Source of the DNA: Rhodococcus zopfii NBRC 100606 = JCM 9919
Lineage (GTDB): Bacteria; Actinomycetota; Actinomycetes; Mycobacteriales; Mycobacteriaceae
Length of the DNA stretch: 51,363 nucleotides
Assembly (NCBI RefSeq): GCF_001895025.1
Contig: NZ_BCXI01000051.1
Location: 1-51,363, forward strand
Direction of reading: 5' to 3'
The translations under genes and the position numbers were made by a program. Position 1 is the stretch's first letter. The number at the start of each line of letters is the position of its first letter. Below are positions 24,743 through 32,770 of the stretch, in pieces. The notes under the pieces are model-generated. The model saw only the letters and a list, made by a program, of their open reading frames with translations, made no database searches and was not told the DNA's origin.

Positions 24743-26122
24743 GTGGCAGCCACCGACATCCACACCGCTGATTCCCCCACCGAATCGGCACCCGTCGCGG
24801 ACGCCGCGGGCGCCGCCGCGGACCCTGCGACCGGTACCGCACCCACCACGAAGCGGCCGGCGAAGAAGGCCGCCGCCAAGAAGGCCCCGGCGAAGAAGGC
24901 CGCCGCCAAGAAGGCCCCCGCGAAGAAGGCCGCGAAGAAGACCACCGCGAAGAAGGCCGCTACGAAGAAGGCGACGAAGGGTGCCGGCGAAGAGGACTTC
25001 GACGGCGACGACGCCCAGCTCGAAGATCTCGACATCGGCGAGGACGACCTCGCGGGCGCCGAGGAGATCGTGGTCGAGGACGAGGACACCGAGGCCGCGG
25101 CCGACGAACCCAGCGAAAAGGACAAGGCGTCCGGCGACTTCGTGTGGGACGAGGAGGAGTCCGAGGCCCTGCGGCAGGCCCGCAAGGATGCCGAGCTCAC
25201 CGCGTCCGCCGATTCGGTTCGCGCCTATCTCAAGCAGATCGGCAAGGTCGCGCTGCTCAACGCCGAGGAGGAGGTCGAGCTCGCCAAGCGCATCGAGGCG
25301 GGCCTGTACGCGACCTACCGGATGCAGGAATTCGCCGCGAAGGGCGAGAAGCTGCCGGTGGCTCAGCGCCGCGACATGAACTGGATCTGCCGCGACGGCA
25401 ACCGCGCGAAGAACCATCTGCTCGAGGCGAACCTGCGCCTGGTCGTTTCGCTCGCGAAGCGCTACACCGGCCGCGGAATGGCGTTCCTGGACCTCATCCA
25501 GGAAGGCAACCTCGGTCTGATCCGTGCAGTCGAGAAGTTCGACTACACGAAGGGCTACAAGTTCTCCACGTACGCGACGTGGTGGATCCGCCAGGCCATC
25601 ACCCGGGCGATGGCAGACCAGGCCCGCACCATCCGTATCCCGGTGCACATGGTCGAGGTCATCAACAAGCTCGGTCGTATCCAACGTGAGTTGCTCCAGG
25701 ATCTGGGTCGTGAACCCACGCCGGAGGAGCTCGCCAAGGAAATGGACATCACGCCGGAGAAGGTGCTGGAGATCCAGCAGTACGCGCGTGAACCCATCTC
25801 GCTCGACCAGACGATCGGTGACGAGGGCGACAGCCAACTCGGCGACTTCATCGAGGACTCCGAGGCCGTCGTGGCGGTCGATGCCGTGTCCTTCACGCTG
25901 CTGCAGGATCAGCTGCAGTCGGTGCTCGAGACACTGTCCGAACGCGAGGCCGGTGTCGTTCGGCTGCGGTTCGGCCTCACCGACGGTCAGCCCCGCACGC
26001 TCGACGAGATCGGCCAGGTCTACGGCGTCACGCGTGAACGTATCCGCCAGATCGAGTCGAAGACGATGTCGAAACTCCGGCACCCGTCCCGCTCGCAGGT
26101 GCTGCGCGACTACCTCGACTAG
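24743..26122 (+). CDS. sigA: Principal RNA polymerase sigma factor SigA (RpoD/HrdB type)
   Basis: 459 residues. The N-terminus (37-79) is a Lys/Ala repeat ([13 protein letters not shown]...), histone-like, followed by a very acidic stretch to about 140, the usual actinobacterial extension. Sigma region 1.2 begins [33 protein letters not shown]; region 2 is complete ([39 protein letters not shown], then [15 protein letters not shown]); region 3 [14 protein letters not shown]; region 4.2 [22 protein letters not shown]. Directs housekeeping transcription. GTG start with GAAAGGG upstream. The Lys/Ala repeat is coded by a near-repeat DNA tract at 24850-24985. Confidence 0.97.
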   Translation: MAATDIHTADSPTESAPVADAAGAAADPATGTAPTTKRPAKKAAAKKAPAKKAAAKKAPAKKAAKKTTAKKAATKKATKGAGEEDFDGDDAQLEDLDIGEDDLAGAEEIVVEDEDTEAAADEPSEKDKASGDFVWDEEESEALRQARKDAELTASADSVRAYLKQIGKVALLNAEEEVELAKRIEAGLYATYRMQEFAAKGEKLPVAQRRDMNWICRDGNRAKNHLLEANLRLVVSLAKRYTGRGMAFLDLIQEGNLGLIRAVEKFDYTKGYKFSTYATWWIRQAITRAMADQARTIRIPVHMVEVINKLGRIQRELLQDLGREPTPEELAKEMDITPEKVLEIQQYAREPISLDQTIGDEGDSQLGDFIEDSEAVVAVDAVSFTLLQDQLQSVLETLSEREAGVVRLRFGLTDGQPRTLDEIGQVYGVTRERIRQIESKTMSKLRHPSRSQVLRDYLD

Positions 26123-26138
26123 AAGATCCCGCTTTCGA

Positions 26139-26174
26139 TGCAATCAGGGCCCCCGGGAGGGGGCCCTGATTGCA
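26139..26174 (+). terminator. Strong terminator after sigA
   Basis: Perfect 16-bp stem (tgcaatcagggccccc / gggggccctgattgca) with a 4-base loop, 16 bases after the sigA stop. It also lies 11 bases beyond the stop of the convergent antiporter, so it may serve both. Confidence 0.88.
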
Positions 26175-26185
26175 TTCCGAGGTGG

Positions 26186-27397
26186 TCAGAGGAGGTCCGG
26201 TTCTGCGCCCGGTGACTTGACGGTCTCCTGCCCGGACCTGCGACTCGTCAGGACCCTCGTCGCGGGTTCCACGACACGCGCCGCGATCGGACCGAGCACC
26301 GCGGTGATCATCACGTACGCGGAGGCGATCGCGGCAAGTTTGCTGTCGACGTGACCGGACGCGACGGCGAGGCCCGCGATCACAATGGAGAACTCGCCGC
26401 GCGCGATGAGCGCGGCCCCCGCGCGGGCACGGCCCATGACGCCGATTCCATGCTGCCGCGCGGCGATCCACCCGGTCGCGAGCTTCGTCAGCGACGTGAC
26501 GACAGCCAGCAGAACCGCCCACCCGAGCACCGGCGGGATCGCCGTCGGATCGGTGTTGAGACCGAAGAAGACGAAGAAGATCGCGGCGAACAGATCACGC
26601 AGCGGCTCGAGGACCCGCGACGCGTCGTGCGCGGTCGAACCCGAGATCGCGATCCCCAGCAGGAATGCGCCGACCGCCGCCGACACCTGCAGAGCAGACG
26701 CGATGCCTGCGACCAGCAGCGCGGCACCCAGCAACTTCAGCAGCAACGATTCCCGGTCAGGGCTGTCGAGAACGAGCGAGACGTAGCGGCCGTACTTCAG
26801 GACCAGTACGAGCACGATGGTGACCAGACCGAGCGCGATCGCGACGGCCTCGAGGCCGCCGAGCAGGCTCACGCCGGCGAGGATTGCGGTGAGGATCGGC
26901 AGGTACACGGCCATGGCGAGATCCTCGAAGACGAGGATCGACAGCACGATCGGGGTTTCCCGGTTACCCAGCCGGCCGAGGTCGCCCAGGACCTTGGCGA
27001 TGATCCCGGACGAGGAGATGTAGGTGACGCCGGCGAGCACGAATGCGCCGATCGGGCCTAGTCCGAGCATCAGTGCGAATATCGCGCCCGGTGTCGCGTT
27101 GAGGAGGAGGTCGATGATTCCGGCGGTACGCGAGCGACGAAGGCCGGTGACCAACTCGCTGGCGGTGTACTCGAGTCCCAGCAGGAGCAACAGCAGCACC
27201 ACGCCGATCTCGCTGGCGAGGTGGCTGAACTCGCTGATGTCGCCGAGTTGGATGAATCCGCCGTTACCGAAGCACAGCCCACCGATGAGATAGAACGGGA
27301 TCGGCGACATGCCGAACCTGGCGGCGACACGCCCCAGGACGCCGAGCGCGAAGAAGACCGCACCCAGTTCGATGAGCGCGAGAGTGGTCGAATTCAT
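26186..27397 (-). CDS. Cation:proton antiporter, CPA2 / KhtU-like K+ efflux
   Basis: 403 residues, about 12 membrane helices. Helix features: FYLIGGLCFGNGGFIQLGD, EIGVVLLLLLLGLEYTASEL, GVTYISSSGIIAKVLGDLGRLGNRETPIVLSILVFEDLAMAVYLPIL (the E-D pair of the ion pathway), FFVFFGLNTDP, RARAGAALIARGEFSIVIAGLA. These are characteristic of the KefB/KhtU branch of the CPA2 superfamily. Together with the RCK-C regulator nine bases upstream it looks like the KhtTU K+/H+ antiporter of Bacillus. It would export K+ and acidify the cytosol in exchange. Cation specificity is inferred. Confidence 0.87.
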   Translation of the reverse strand: MNSTTLALIELGAVFFALGVLGRVAARFGMSPIPFYLIGGLCFGNGGFIQLGDISEFSHLASEIGVVLLLLLLGLEYTASELVTGLRRSRTAGIIDLLLNATPGAIFALMLGLGPIGAFVLAGVTYISSSGIIAKVLGDLGRLGNRETPIVLSILVFEDLAMAVYLPILTAILAGVSLLGGLEAVAIALGLVTIVLVLVLKYGRYVSLVLDSPDRESLLLKLLGAALLVAGIASALQVSAAVGAFLLGIAISGSTAHDASRVLEPLRDLFAAIFFVFFGLNTDPTAIPPVLGWAVLLAVVTSLTKLATGWIAARQHGIGVMGRARAGAALIARGEFSIVIAGLAVASGHVDSKLAAIASAYVMITAVLGPIAARVVEPATRVLTSRRSGQETVKSPGAEPDLL

Positions 27398-27406
27398 GCG
27401 TGCGGA

Positions 27407-27889
27407 TCAGCCGTTCCGCAGGATCTTGGCTGCGGCGTCGAGACCGTCGGCGGTGCCGACTGCGACGAGGATGTCTCCTCCGGTGAGGACATAGTCAGGT
27501 TTCGGGGATGGTGCGACCTGCCCTGCGCGCATCACCGCGACGACGGAGACACCGGTCCGGGTACGCAGCGCGGTGTCGCCGAGTACGCCGCCGTCGAAGC
27601 GCGAGCCTTCGTGGACATGGAGCTGGCGCGTGATGATCCCGGGAAGGTCCCGGTGGTCCTCCTGGAGCTGAGCGACGAGCTGCGGCGCCCCGAGCAGGTT
27701 GCTCAGCGTCGCCGCCTCCTCGATGGTCAGTGGAAGGGAGGCGGCACACGCGTCGGGGTCGTCGGCCTTGGAGATGATCAGGTCGGAATGGCCGTCGCGG
27801 TGGGTGATGACCCCGATCCGGCGCCCCGACGCCAGCTCGAAATCCTTACGTACCCCGATCCCCGGAAGCGGCGTCACGTCGACGTTCAT
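27407..27889 (-). CDS. KhtT-like RCK-C regulator of the adjacent antiporter
   Basis: 160-residue cytosolic protein. N-terminal domain (1-80) MNVDVTPLPGIGVRKDFELASGRRIGVITHRDG, the form of KhtT-type regulators; C-terminal RCK-C (about 85-160) LQEDHRDLPGIITRQLHVHEGSRFDGGVLGDTALRTRTGVSVVAVMRAG, GGDILVAVGTADGLD. In Bacillus, KhtT binds c-di-AMP and controls the antiporter KhtU; the same arrangement, regulator first, occurs here. The promoter TACTCT ends six bases before the ATG, so the mRNA is probably leaderless. No Rossmann domain is present, unlike CeoB/CeoC. Confidence 0.85.
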   Translation of the reverse strand: MNVDVTPLPGIGVRKDFELASGRRIGVITHRDGHSDLIISKADDPDACAASLPLTIEEAATLSNLLGAPQLVAQLQEDHRDLPGIITRQLHVHEGSRFDGGVLGDTALRTRTGVSVVAVMRAGQVAPSPKPDYVLTGGDILVAVGTADGLDAAAKILRNG

Positions 27890-27895
27890 CCCGCA

Positions 27896-27901
27896 AGAGT
27901 A
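27896..27901 (-). promoter_or_regulatory. -10 box for a leaderless KhtT-KhtU mRNA
   Basis: TACTCT on the minus strand, then six bases (tgcggg), then ATG 27889. It is the same hexamer as in the dut/DUF3093 promoters. Confidence 0.6.
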
Positions 27902-27997
27902 GGACTGCTCGGCGACCGGCGACAGCCAGGGTTCACCCCTGCCCGAATTGCCTGATTCTTCGGTGGCGCGGGTGACTTCGAGGGACGGCTCGCCGAT

Positions 27998-28342
27998 TCA
28001 CCGGGCCGCGAACCGGCCGTCCGGACCCGGCTCGTACGGGGTCACGTCCACGACCGCGCCGACCGGAAGCGGTCCGTACAGATGCGGGAACCGCATCGAT
28101 TCCGGATCGTCCGGCACCCCGGGTTCGTATCGCACCAGATCGGACAGCCGTTCGGGTGCGACATGGAGGAGGACCAGGTCGCGTCGCCCGGCGAACAACC
28201 GGTTCGCCGGTAGGTGTACCTGCGCCGGCGTGGACAGGTGCACGAAGCCCACCGTGTCCAGCGAATCCGGTGCCACTCTCCCGTCCTGCTGTGCCGCCGC
28301 CCAGTCGTCCCGGCCGCAGATGTGCAGCAGATTCCCTGTCAC
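27998..28342 (-). CDS. DUF952 family protein
   Basis: 114 residues with the DUF952 pattern: start VTGNLLHICGRDDWAAAQQDG, middle GFVHLSTPAQVHLPANRLFAGRRDLVLLHVAPERL, end RFPHLYGPLPVGAVVDVTPYEPGPDGRF. The fold resembles ADP-ribosyl or RNA 2'-phosphotransferase enzymes, but no activity is proved. GTG at 28342 has AGGAGGG upstream, which decides the start over a longer frame. It stands alone, with no clear functional neighbour. Confidence 0.85.
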   Translation of the reverse strand: MTGNLLHICGRDDWAAAQQDGRVAPDSLDTVGFVHLSTPAQVHLPANRLFAGRRDLVLLHVAPERLSDLVRYEPGVPDDPESMRFPHLYGPLPVGAVVDVTPYEPGPDGRFAAR

Positions 28343-28448
28343 CGACCCTCCTCTACGCTGCGCTGTGAGCGAACAAACACCCGGCATATGTCCACGTCCT
28401 GGGCTTTCCGGGGCGTCCACGTGAAACACGCCACGATCCACCGCGGAC

Positions 28449-28475
28449 GGGAACAACACATGAACGCGCAACGTC
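28449..28475 (+). promoter_or_regulatory. Possible ECF-sigma promoter of the DUF7455 gene
   Basis: GGGAAC (28449-28454), 17 bases, CGTC (28472-28475). The layout equals the GGGAAC-17-CGTT promoter of sigB, one base poorer at the -10. It lies 87 bases before the ATG at 28562. Confidence 0.35.
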
Positions 28476-28561
28476 TGTCAGAGTAGATCTACCGCGCCAT
28501 CCCCGGCGCGGCGGACCAGACCCCAGGCGACCGATGTGGTGGTGGCCAGTTTGGAGGAGTC

Positions 28562-28762
28562 ATGCCCGGTACCTTGACCAGCCCGAAGTTGACCGCTACA
28601 GACCGGTGCGACCGGTGCAGTGCCGCCGCTCGCGTCCGCGCCGTTCTGGCCACCGGTGGTGAGCTGTTGTTCTGCGGCCACCACGCCAAGGAACACACCG
28701 ACCGGCTCCGCGAGATGGGCGCCACGATCGTCACCGAGGACGACGCCACCGCCACCATCTGA
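28562..28762 (+). CDS. Small Cys/His zinc-binding protein, DUF7455 type
   Basis: 66 residues: TATDRCDRCSAAARVRAVL followed by LLFCGHHAKEHTDRLREMGATIV. The C-x-x-C pair and the C-x-H-H cluster about 20 residues later form a likely zinc site. I associate it with the actinobacterial DUF7455 group (Rv2708c-like, near sigB). Ribosome site GGAGGAG is excellent. Function unknown. It is followed by its own strong hairpin at 28801-28833 and is likely an independently controlled, well-expressed gene. Confidence 0.82.
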   Translation: MPGTLTSPKLTATDRCDRCSAAARVRAVLATGGELLFCGHHAKEHTDRLREMGATIVTEDDATATI

Positions 28763-28800
28763 TCCGCCGTCCGGAGCCGCACGGCTTCCAGACCCGACCC

Positions 28801-28833
28801 GAAACGGGCGCCCACACCGTGGGCGCCCGTTTC
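28801..28833 (+). terminator. Terminator after the DUF7455 gene
   Basis: Perfect 15-bp stem (gaaacgggcgcccac / gtgggcgcccgtttc) with a 3-base loop and a short T-run within the right arm. It also serves the convergent helicase gene. Confidence 0.88.
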
Positions 28834-28883
28834 CTCGTTCGTGGCGTTCGCGGCACGTTCGTGGCGACCACAGCACAGCCCGA

Positions 28884-30608
28884 TCACCAGCTTCGCAGCA
28901 CCGCGATGCGGTCACGCAACTGCTCGGCCGTCGCCAGTGCGGTCGGCGGGCCTCCGCACTGCCGACGCAGCTCACCGTGGATGACCCCGTGAGGCTTGCG
29001 GGTCCGATGGTGCACGACCGCCACGAGGGAGTTCAGATCCCGGCGTAACTGGGCGAGGGTGTCGGCGGTCGCGACCCGCTCGACGACTTGCGGTGGGGGT
29101 TCCGGGGCTGCCTCCCGCGGCTTGCTGAGCTGCTCCTCCTGCCGCTGCCGTAGCAGTGCGCGCATCTGATCGGCGTCGAGCAGTCCGGGCAGGCCGAGGT
29201 AGTCGGCCTCTTCGTCGCTGCCGGAGAACGTGGCCGTTCCGAACGAGGAACCGTCGTAGATCACCTGGTCGAGTTCGGCGTCCGCGCCGAGGGACGTGAA
29301 GGCCTTCTCCTCCTCGCCCGGCTCGTCCTTGCGCCGGTTCGCGTCGGCGAGCAGTTCGTCGTCGAAGCCCTCCTTCTCCCGGTGCGGTTTGCCGAGCACA
29401 TGGTCGCGTTGAGCCTCGAGCTGGGCCGCCAGATCGAGGAGCACCGGCACCGACGGCAGGAACACGCTGGCCGTTTCCCCCTTGCGTCGCGACCGCACGA
29501 AACGGCCGATGGCCTGTGCGAAGAACAACGGAGTCGACGCGCTCGTCGCGTACACACCGACGGCGAGTCGCGGCACGTCGACGCCTTCGGACACCATCCG
29601 CACCGCGACCATCCAGCGCTGGCCCCCGTCGCTGAACCGGGAGATGCGATCGGAGGCGGTCGGGTCGTCGGACAGCACGACGGCGGGCATCTCGCCGGTG
29701 AGCCGTTCGAGGATCTTCGCGTACGCACGCGCCACCGTCTGGTCGGTCGCGATCACGAGGCCCCCGGCATCGGGCATTCCGCCCGCGCGCAGCTGCTCGA
29801 GCCGCGTGTTCGCGGCGCCGAGGACGGCGGGAATCCAGTCGCCGTCGGGATCGAGGGCGGTGCGCCACGCCCGCGCCGTCTGCTCTGCGCTGAGCGGCTC
29901 CCCGAGTCGCGCGGTGAACTCCTCCCCCGCGCTCGTGCGCCACCGTGCCTCACCCGAGTACGCGAGGAACACGACCGGTCGGACGACGCCGTCGGCGAGC
30001 GCGTCGGAATACCCGTACGAGTGGTCCGCCTTGGACTGCATGAGTCCCTCGTCGTTCGGCTCGTACGTCACGAACGGGATGGCGCTGTCGTCGCTGCGGA
30101 ACGGTGTTCCCGTGAGGGCGAGGCGCCGGGTCGCGTCACCGAACGCCTCGAGGATGCCTTCGCCCCAGCTCTTCGCGTCGCCGCCGTGGTGGATCTCGTC
30201 GAGGATCACCAGCGTCCGGCGCGCTTCGGTGCGAACCCGGTGTTTGAACGGGTGTGACGCCACCTGCGCGTAGGTGACCACGACGCCCTGGTAGTCACTC
30301 GACGTCTGCCCTGTCGAATTCGTGAAGTTCGAATCGAGGGCGATGCCGCTGCGCGCCGCCGAGGCCGCCCACTGGTGCTTGAGGTGCTCGGTGGGTGCAA
30401 CGACGGTGATCTGGTCGACGGTGCGGTCCCGCAGCAACTCGGCGGCGACACGCAGCGCAAACGTCGTCTTGCCCGCGCCGGGCGTCGCGACCGCGAGGAA
30501 GTCCCTCGGGCCGGTCGCCAGGTACTTGGTCAGGGCGCGCCGCTGCCAGGCGCGCAATTGCCCCGCAGGGGCGGAAGTGGTGGTCGTGCCTACGGTTTCG
30601 GTGCTCAC
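28884..30608 (-). CDS. Superfamily 2 DEAD/DEAH-box helicase
   Basis: 574 residues. Motif I TPGAGKTTFA, motif II DEIH, motif III TGTPF, motif VI QAIGRFVRSRR, and an intact helicase-C part (MVSEGVDVPRLAVGVYATSA). Preceded by an N-terminal LRAWQRRAL Q-motif-like element. The C-terminal extension (450-574) is charged, without a recognised domain. This resembles the type I restriction-enzyme/UvrB-like SF2 helicases common in actinobacteria, so DNA repair or remodelling is probable, but the substrate is unproved. The GTG start (30608) has AAGGAG about 12 bases upstream. No nuclease partner is adjacent. Confidence 0.87.
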   Translation of the reverse strand: MSTETVGTTTTSAPAGQLRAWQRRALTKYLATGPRDFLAVATPGAGKTTFALRVAAELLRDRTVDQITVVAPTEHLKHQWAASAARSGIALDSNFTNSTGQTSSDYQGVVVTYAQVASHPFKHRVRTEARRTLVILDEIHHGGDAKSWGEGILEAFGDATRRLALTGTPFRSDDSAIPFVTYEPNDEGLMQSKADHSYGYSDALADGVVRPVVFLAYSGEARWRTSAGEEFTARLGEPLSAEQTARAWRTALDPDGDWIPAVLGAANTRLEQLRAGGMPDAGGLVIATDQTVARAYAKILERLTGEMPAVVLSDDPTASDRISRFSDGGQRWMVAVRMVSEGVDVPRLAVGVYATSASTPLFFAQAIGRFVRSRRKGETASVFLPSVPVLLDLAAQLEAQRDHVLGKPHREKEGFDDELLADANRRKDEPGEEEKAFTSLGADAELDQVIYDGSSFGTATFSGSDEEADYLGLPGLLDADQMRALLRQRQEEQLSKPREAAPEPPPQVVERVATADTLAQLRRDLNSLVAVVHHRTRKPHGVIHGELRRQCGGPPTALATAEQLRDRIAVLRSW

Positions 30609-30826
30609 CGGTTGCTTGTGCTCCTTCTCCGCTCACGATCGGTCGGCTGCCGCTGCGTCGTCCCGACCTTCCGCCGACCGTGGGGCAGCCTATCGTCTCC
30701 TGCGACCGTTCCCTGCCGCGAACCGCCCGGCCGCCGAGGTTTCGCGCGCGATCGTGGCAGAATTCGACGCGCACACATCGACCGCGCCTGCACGTCCTCG
30801 CGCGTCGTCAGGAATGCTGGAAGTAC

Positions 30827-32092
30827 ATGAGCGAGCCATCCCGATCCCCCGCACCGCGAACTGTTCACCGACGCGTCCCGCGGCCGGTGCGGGCCGCGCT
30901 GCGGGTGATGGGTCGAACGGCGACCAAGGCGTGGGACGACTCGATCTTCAGCAAGGCGGCGACCGCCGCCTTCTGGCAGACGTTGTCGCTGCCACCGCTG
31001 GTGCTCGGACTGATCGGAAGCCTCGGCTACGTGGGCGGATGGTTCGGACCCGACACCGTCGACATCATCCTGTCCAAGACCATCACCTTCAGCCGGACCA
31101 TCTTCAGCGAGAACGTCGTCGACGGCATCATCAGCCCGACCGCCACCGACGTGCTGGGCCGCGGACGTCCCGCGCTGATGTCGCTGGGCTTCCTGTTGTC
31201 GCTGTGGGCGGGCTCGTCCGCGATCTCCACCTTCGTCGATTCGATCGTCGAGGCCCACGGCCAGCAGGAGCATCGTCACCCCGTGTGGCAGCGCTTCTTC
31301 GCGCTGCTGCTGTACGTGATGTTTCTCATCCTCGCAGTGTTCACACTGCCGCTGGTCGCTCTCGGGCCGAATCTGATCGGCCGGGCGCTGCCCGCGTCCT
31401 GGTACGACCTCGGGTCCCGGATCGTCGACACGTTCTACTACCCGGCGGTGGGGCTGCTCCTGCTGGTCGGCCTGACCACGCTTTACAAGGTGGCGCTGCC
31501 CAAGTCGCTGCCGTGGCACCGACTGCTGGGCGGCGCCGTTGTCGCGGGGGCGTTCTTCCTCGCCGCCAGCGAGGGCCTGCGCTGGTACCTGAGCTGGCTG
31601 GCCGGCACCGGCTACACCTACGGCGCGCTCGCCACGCCCATCGCTTTCCTGCTGTTCACGTTCTTCCTCGGCTTTGCCGTGGTGCTCGGCGCCGAGTTCA
31701 ATGCGACCGTGCAGGAGTTCTGGCCCGCGCGGGCGACCCGGCTCGAGCAGTGGCGAGAATGGCTGGCCGAGCAGGCCGCGCAGCAGCCGTCGCCGGACCT
31801 GGGGCCGGTGACGAACCTCACCCGGCGGCTGACGACGAGTCCGGTGCGACTGACGGATCTGATCCGTCCGGGCGATCGGGAACCGGAATCGTGCCCGATC
31901 GACGGCACGCCGGAGGCGCAGGAGACGCGGCCGGAGAATCTCCCTGCGGACACGCCCGGGCCGCAGAAGACTGCCGACCAGGCCGCGGGAGAGTCACCGA
32001 GTCCCGACCCGATCATCCGGGCCGGGACTCCCCAGGCTCGGTCTTCCGGGTCGCCGTCTCAGTCGCCGTCGCCCTTACGAAGGCCGTCGTAG
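30827..32092 (+). CDS. YihY/BrkB-family membrane protein
   Basis: 421 residues, six predicted helices in the N-terminal 310 (TAAFWQTLSLPPLVLGLIGS; LMSLGFLLSLWAGSSAISTF; FFALLLYVMFLILAVFTLPL; YYPAVGLLLLVGLTTLYKVA; GGAVVAGAFFLAASEGLRWY; TPIAFLLFTFFLGFAVVLGA). Those and VALPKSLPWHRLLGGAVVA are family signatures of the YihY inner-membrane protein (once misnamed RNase BN). The C-terminal 100 residues are disordered, Pro/Ser-rich and specific to this group. Function unknown. ATG 30827 has GGAAG upstream. Its last 34 bases overlap the end of the convergent DUF3039 gene. Confidence 0.88.
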   Translation: MSEPSRSPAPRTVHRRVPRPVRAALRVMGRTATKAWDDSIFSKAATAAFWQTLSLPPLVLGLIGSLGYVGGWFGPDTVDIILSKTITFSRTIFSENVVDGIISPTATDVLGRGRPALMSLGFLLSLWAGSSAISTFVDSIVEAHGQQEHRHPVWQRFFALLLYVMFLILAVFTLPLVALGPNLIGRALPASWYDLGSRIVDTFYYPAVGLLLLVGLTTLYKVALPKSLPWHRLLGGAVVAGAFFLAASEGLRWYLSWLAGTGYTYGALATPIAFLLFTFFLGFAVVLGAEFNATVQEFWPARATRLEQWREWLAEQAAQQPSPDLGPVTNLTRRLTTSPVRLTDLIRPGDREPESCPIDGTPEAQETRPENLPADTPGPQKTADQAAGESPSPDPIIRAGTPQARSSGSPSQSPSPLRRPS

Positions 32093-32301
32093 ACCTTCTT
32101 GCATTCCGGGCAGACGGGCGAGCCGGGCTTCGGGGACCGCGTGACCGGGAACACTTCGCCACACAGTGCGACGACGTGGGTACCCATGACCGCGCTCTCG
32201 GCGATCTTGTTCTTCTTCACATAGTGGAAGAATTTCGGGGTGTCGTCATCGGTCGACTCGTCGGTTGTGGTGTCGGGCCGTTCCTTGATCTGGGTGCTCA
32301 C
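32059..32301 (-). CDS. DUF3039 family small protein
   Basis: 80 residues. Conserved motifs of the family: FFHYVKKNKIAESAVMGTHVVALCGEVFPVTRSPKPGSPVCPECKKVYDGL. The Cys of ALCGE and the pair CPEC, with His of the HYV and THV segments, probably bind zinc. The start GTG 32301 has no strong ribosome site. It overlaps the YihY gene tail to tail by 34 bases, an unusual arrangement that leaves no space for separate terminators. No function is known. Confidence 0.85.
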   Translation of the reverse strand: MSTQIKERPDTTTDESTDDDTPKFFHYVKKNKIAESAVMGTHVVALCGEVFPVTRSPKPGSPVCPECKKVYDGLRKGDGD

Positions 32302-32359
32302 CGTTCCATGATGCCGCACCGCGTGTGCATTCGAAACGCCGGAGTGGGACAGTAGGAGC

Positions 32360-32728
32360 ATGGCGAGAACTTCAGGTTTCGGTGGATCCCCCGAGAGCGG
32401 ATCGCCCGACAACCCGGTTCTGATCACCGAGGCCGCCACGTCTCTCGAGGACCAGCACCGGGCACGGGTCCGCAAGTACTTGACAATCATGGCATTCCGT
32501 ATCCCGGCGCTGATCGTGGCGGCGCTGGCCTACGGTGCGTTCGAGAACCCGTGGATCTCGATGGCGATCATCGGGGCGTCCATTCCGCTCCCGTGGATCG
32601 CTGTGCTCATAGCCAACGACCGGCCGCCCCGTTCCAAGGACGAGCCGAGCCGCTGGGACGGCCGGCGCGCGGACATTGCCGCGACACAGGCGCTCGAGGC
32701 CTCCAAACCGCACGTCATCGACGGTTGA
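32360..32728 (+). CDS. DUF3099 family membrane protein
   Basis: 122 residues. N-terminus PVLITEAATSLEDQHRARVRKYLTIMAFRIPALIVAALAYGAF, then ENPWISMAIIGASIPLPWIAVLIANDRPP: two membrane helices joined by a short loop, the DUF3099 signature (near sigB in mycobacteria too). The C-terminal tail is charged. Function unknown. ATG 32360 has AGGAGC directly before it. Confidence 0.85.
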   Translation: MARTSGFGGSPESGSPDNPVLITEAATSLEDQHRARVRKYLTIMAFRIPALIVAALAYGAFENPWISMAIIGASIPLPWIAVLIANDRPPRSKDEPSRWDGRRADIAATQALEASKPHVIDG

Positions 32729-32770
32729 CGGACGACCTCGCCGCCGTCGGCCCGCCCGTGGGCTGCGAGA

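Noticed and set aside
24850-24985. Repetitive aagaaggcc DNA suggesting a repeat array
   Set aside because: It encodes the Lys/Ala-rich N-terminus of SigA, standard in actinobacteria; repeats are imperfect and without spacers.
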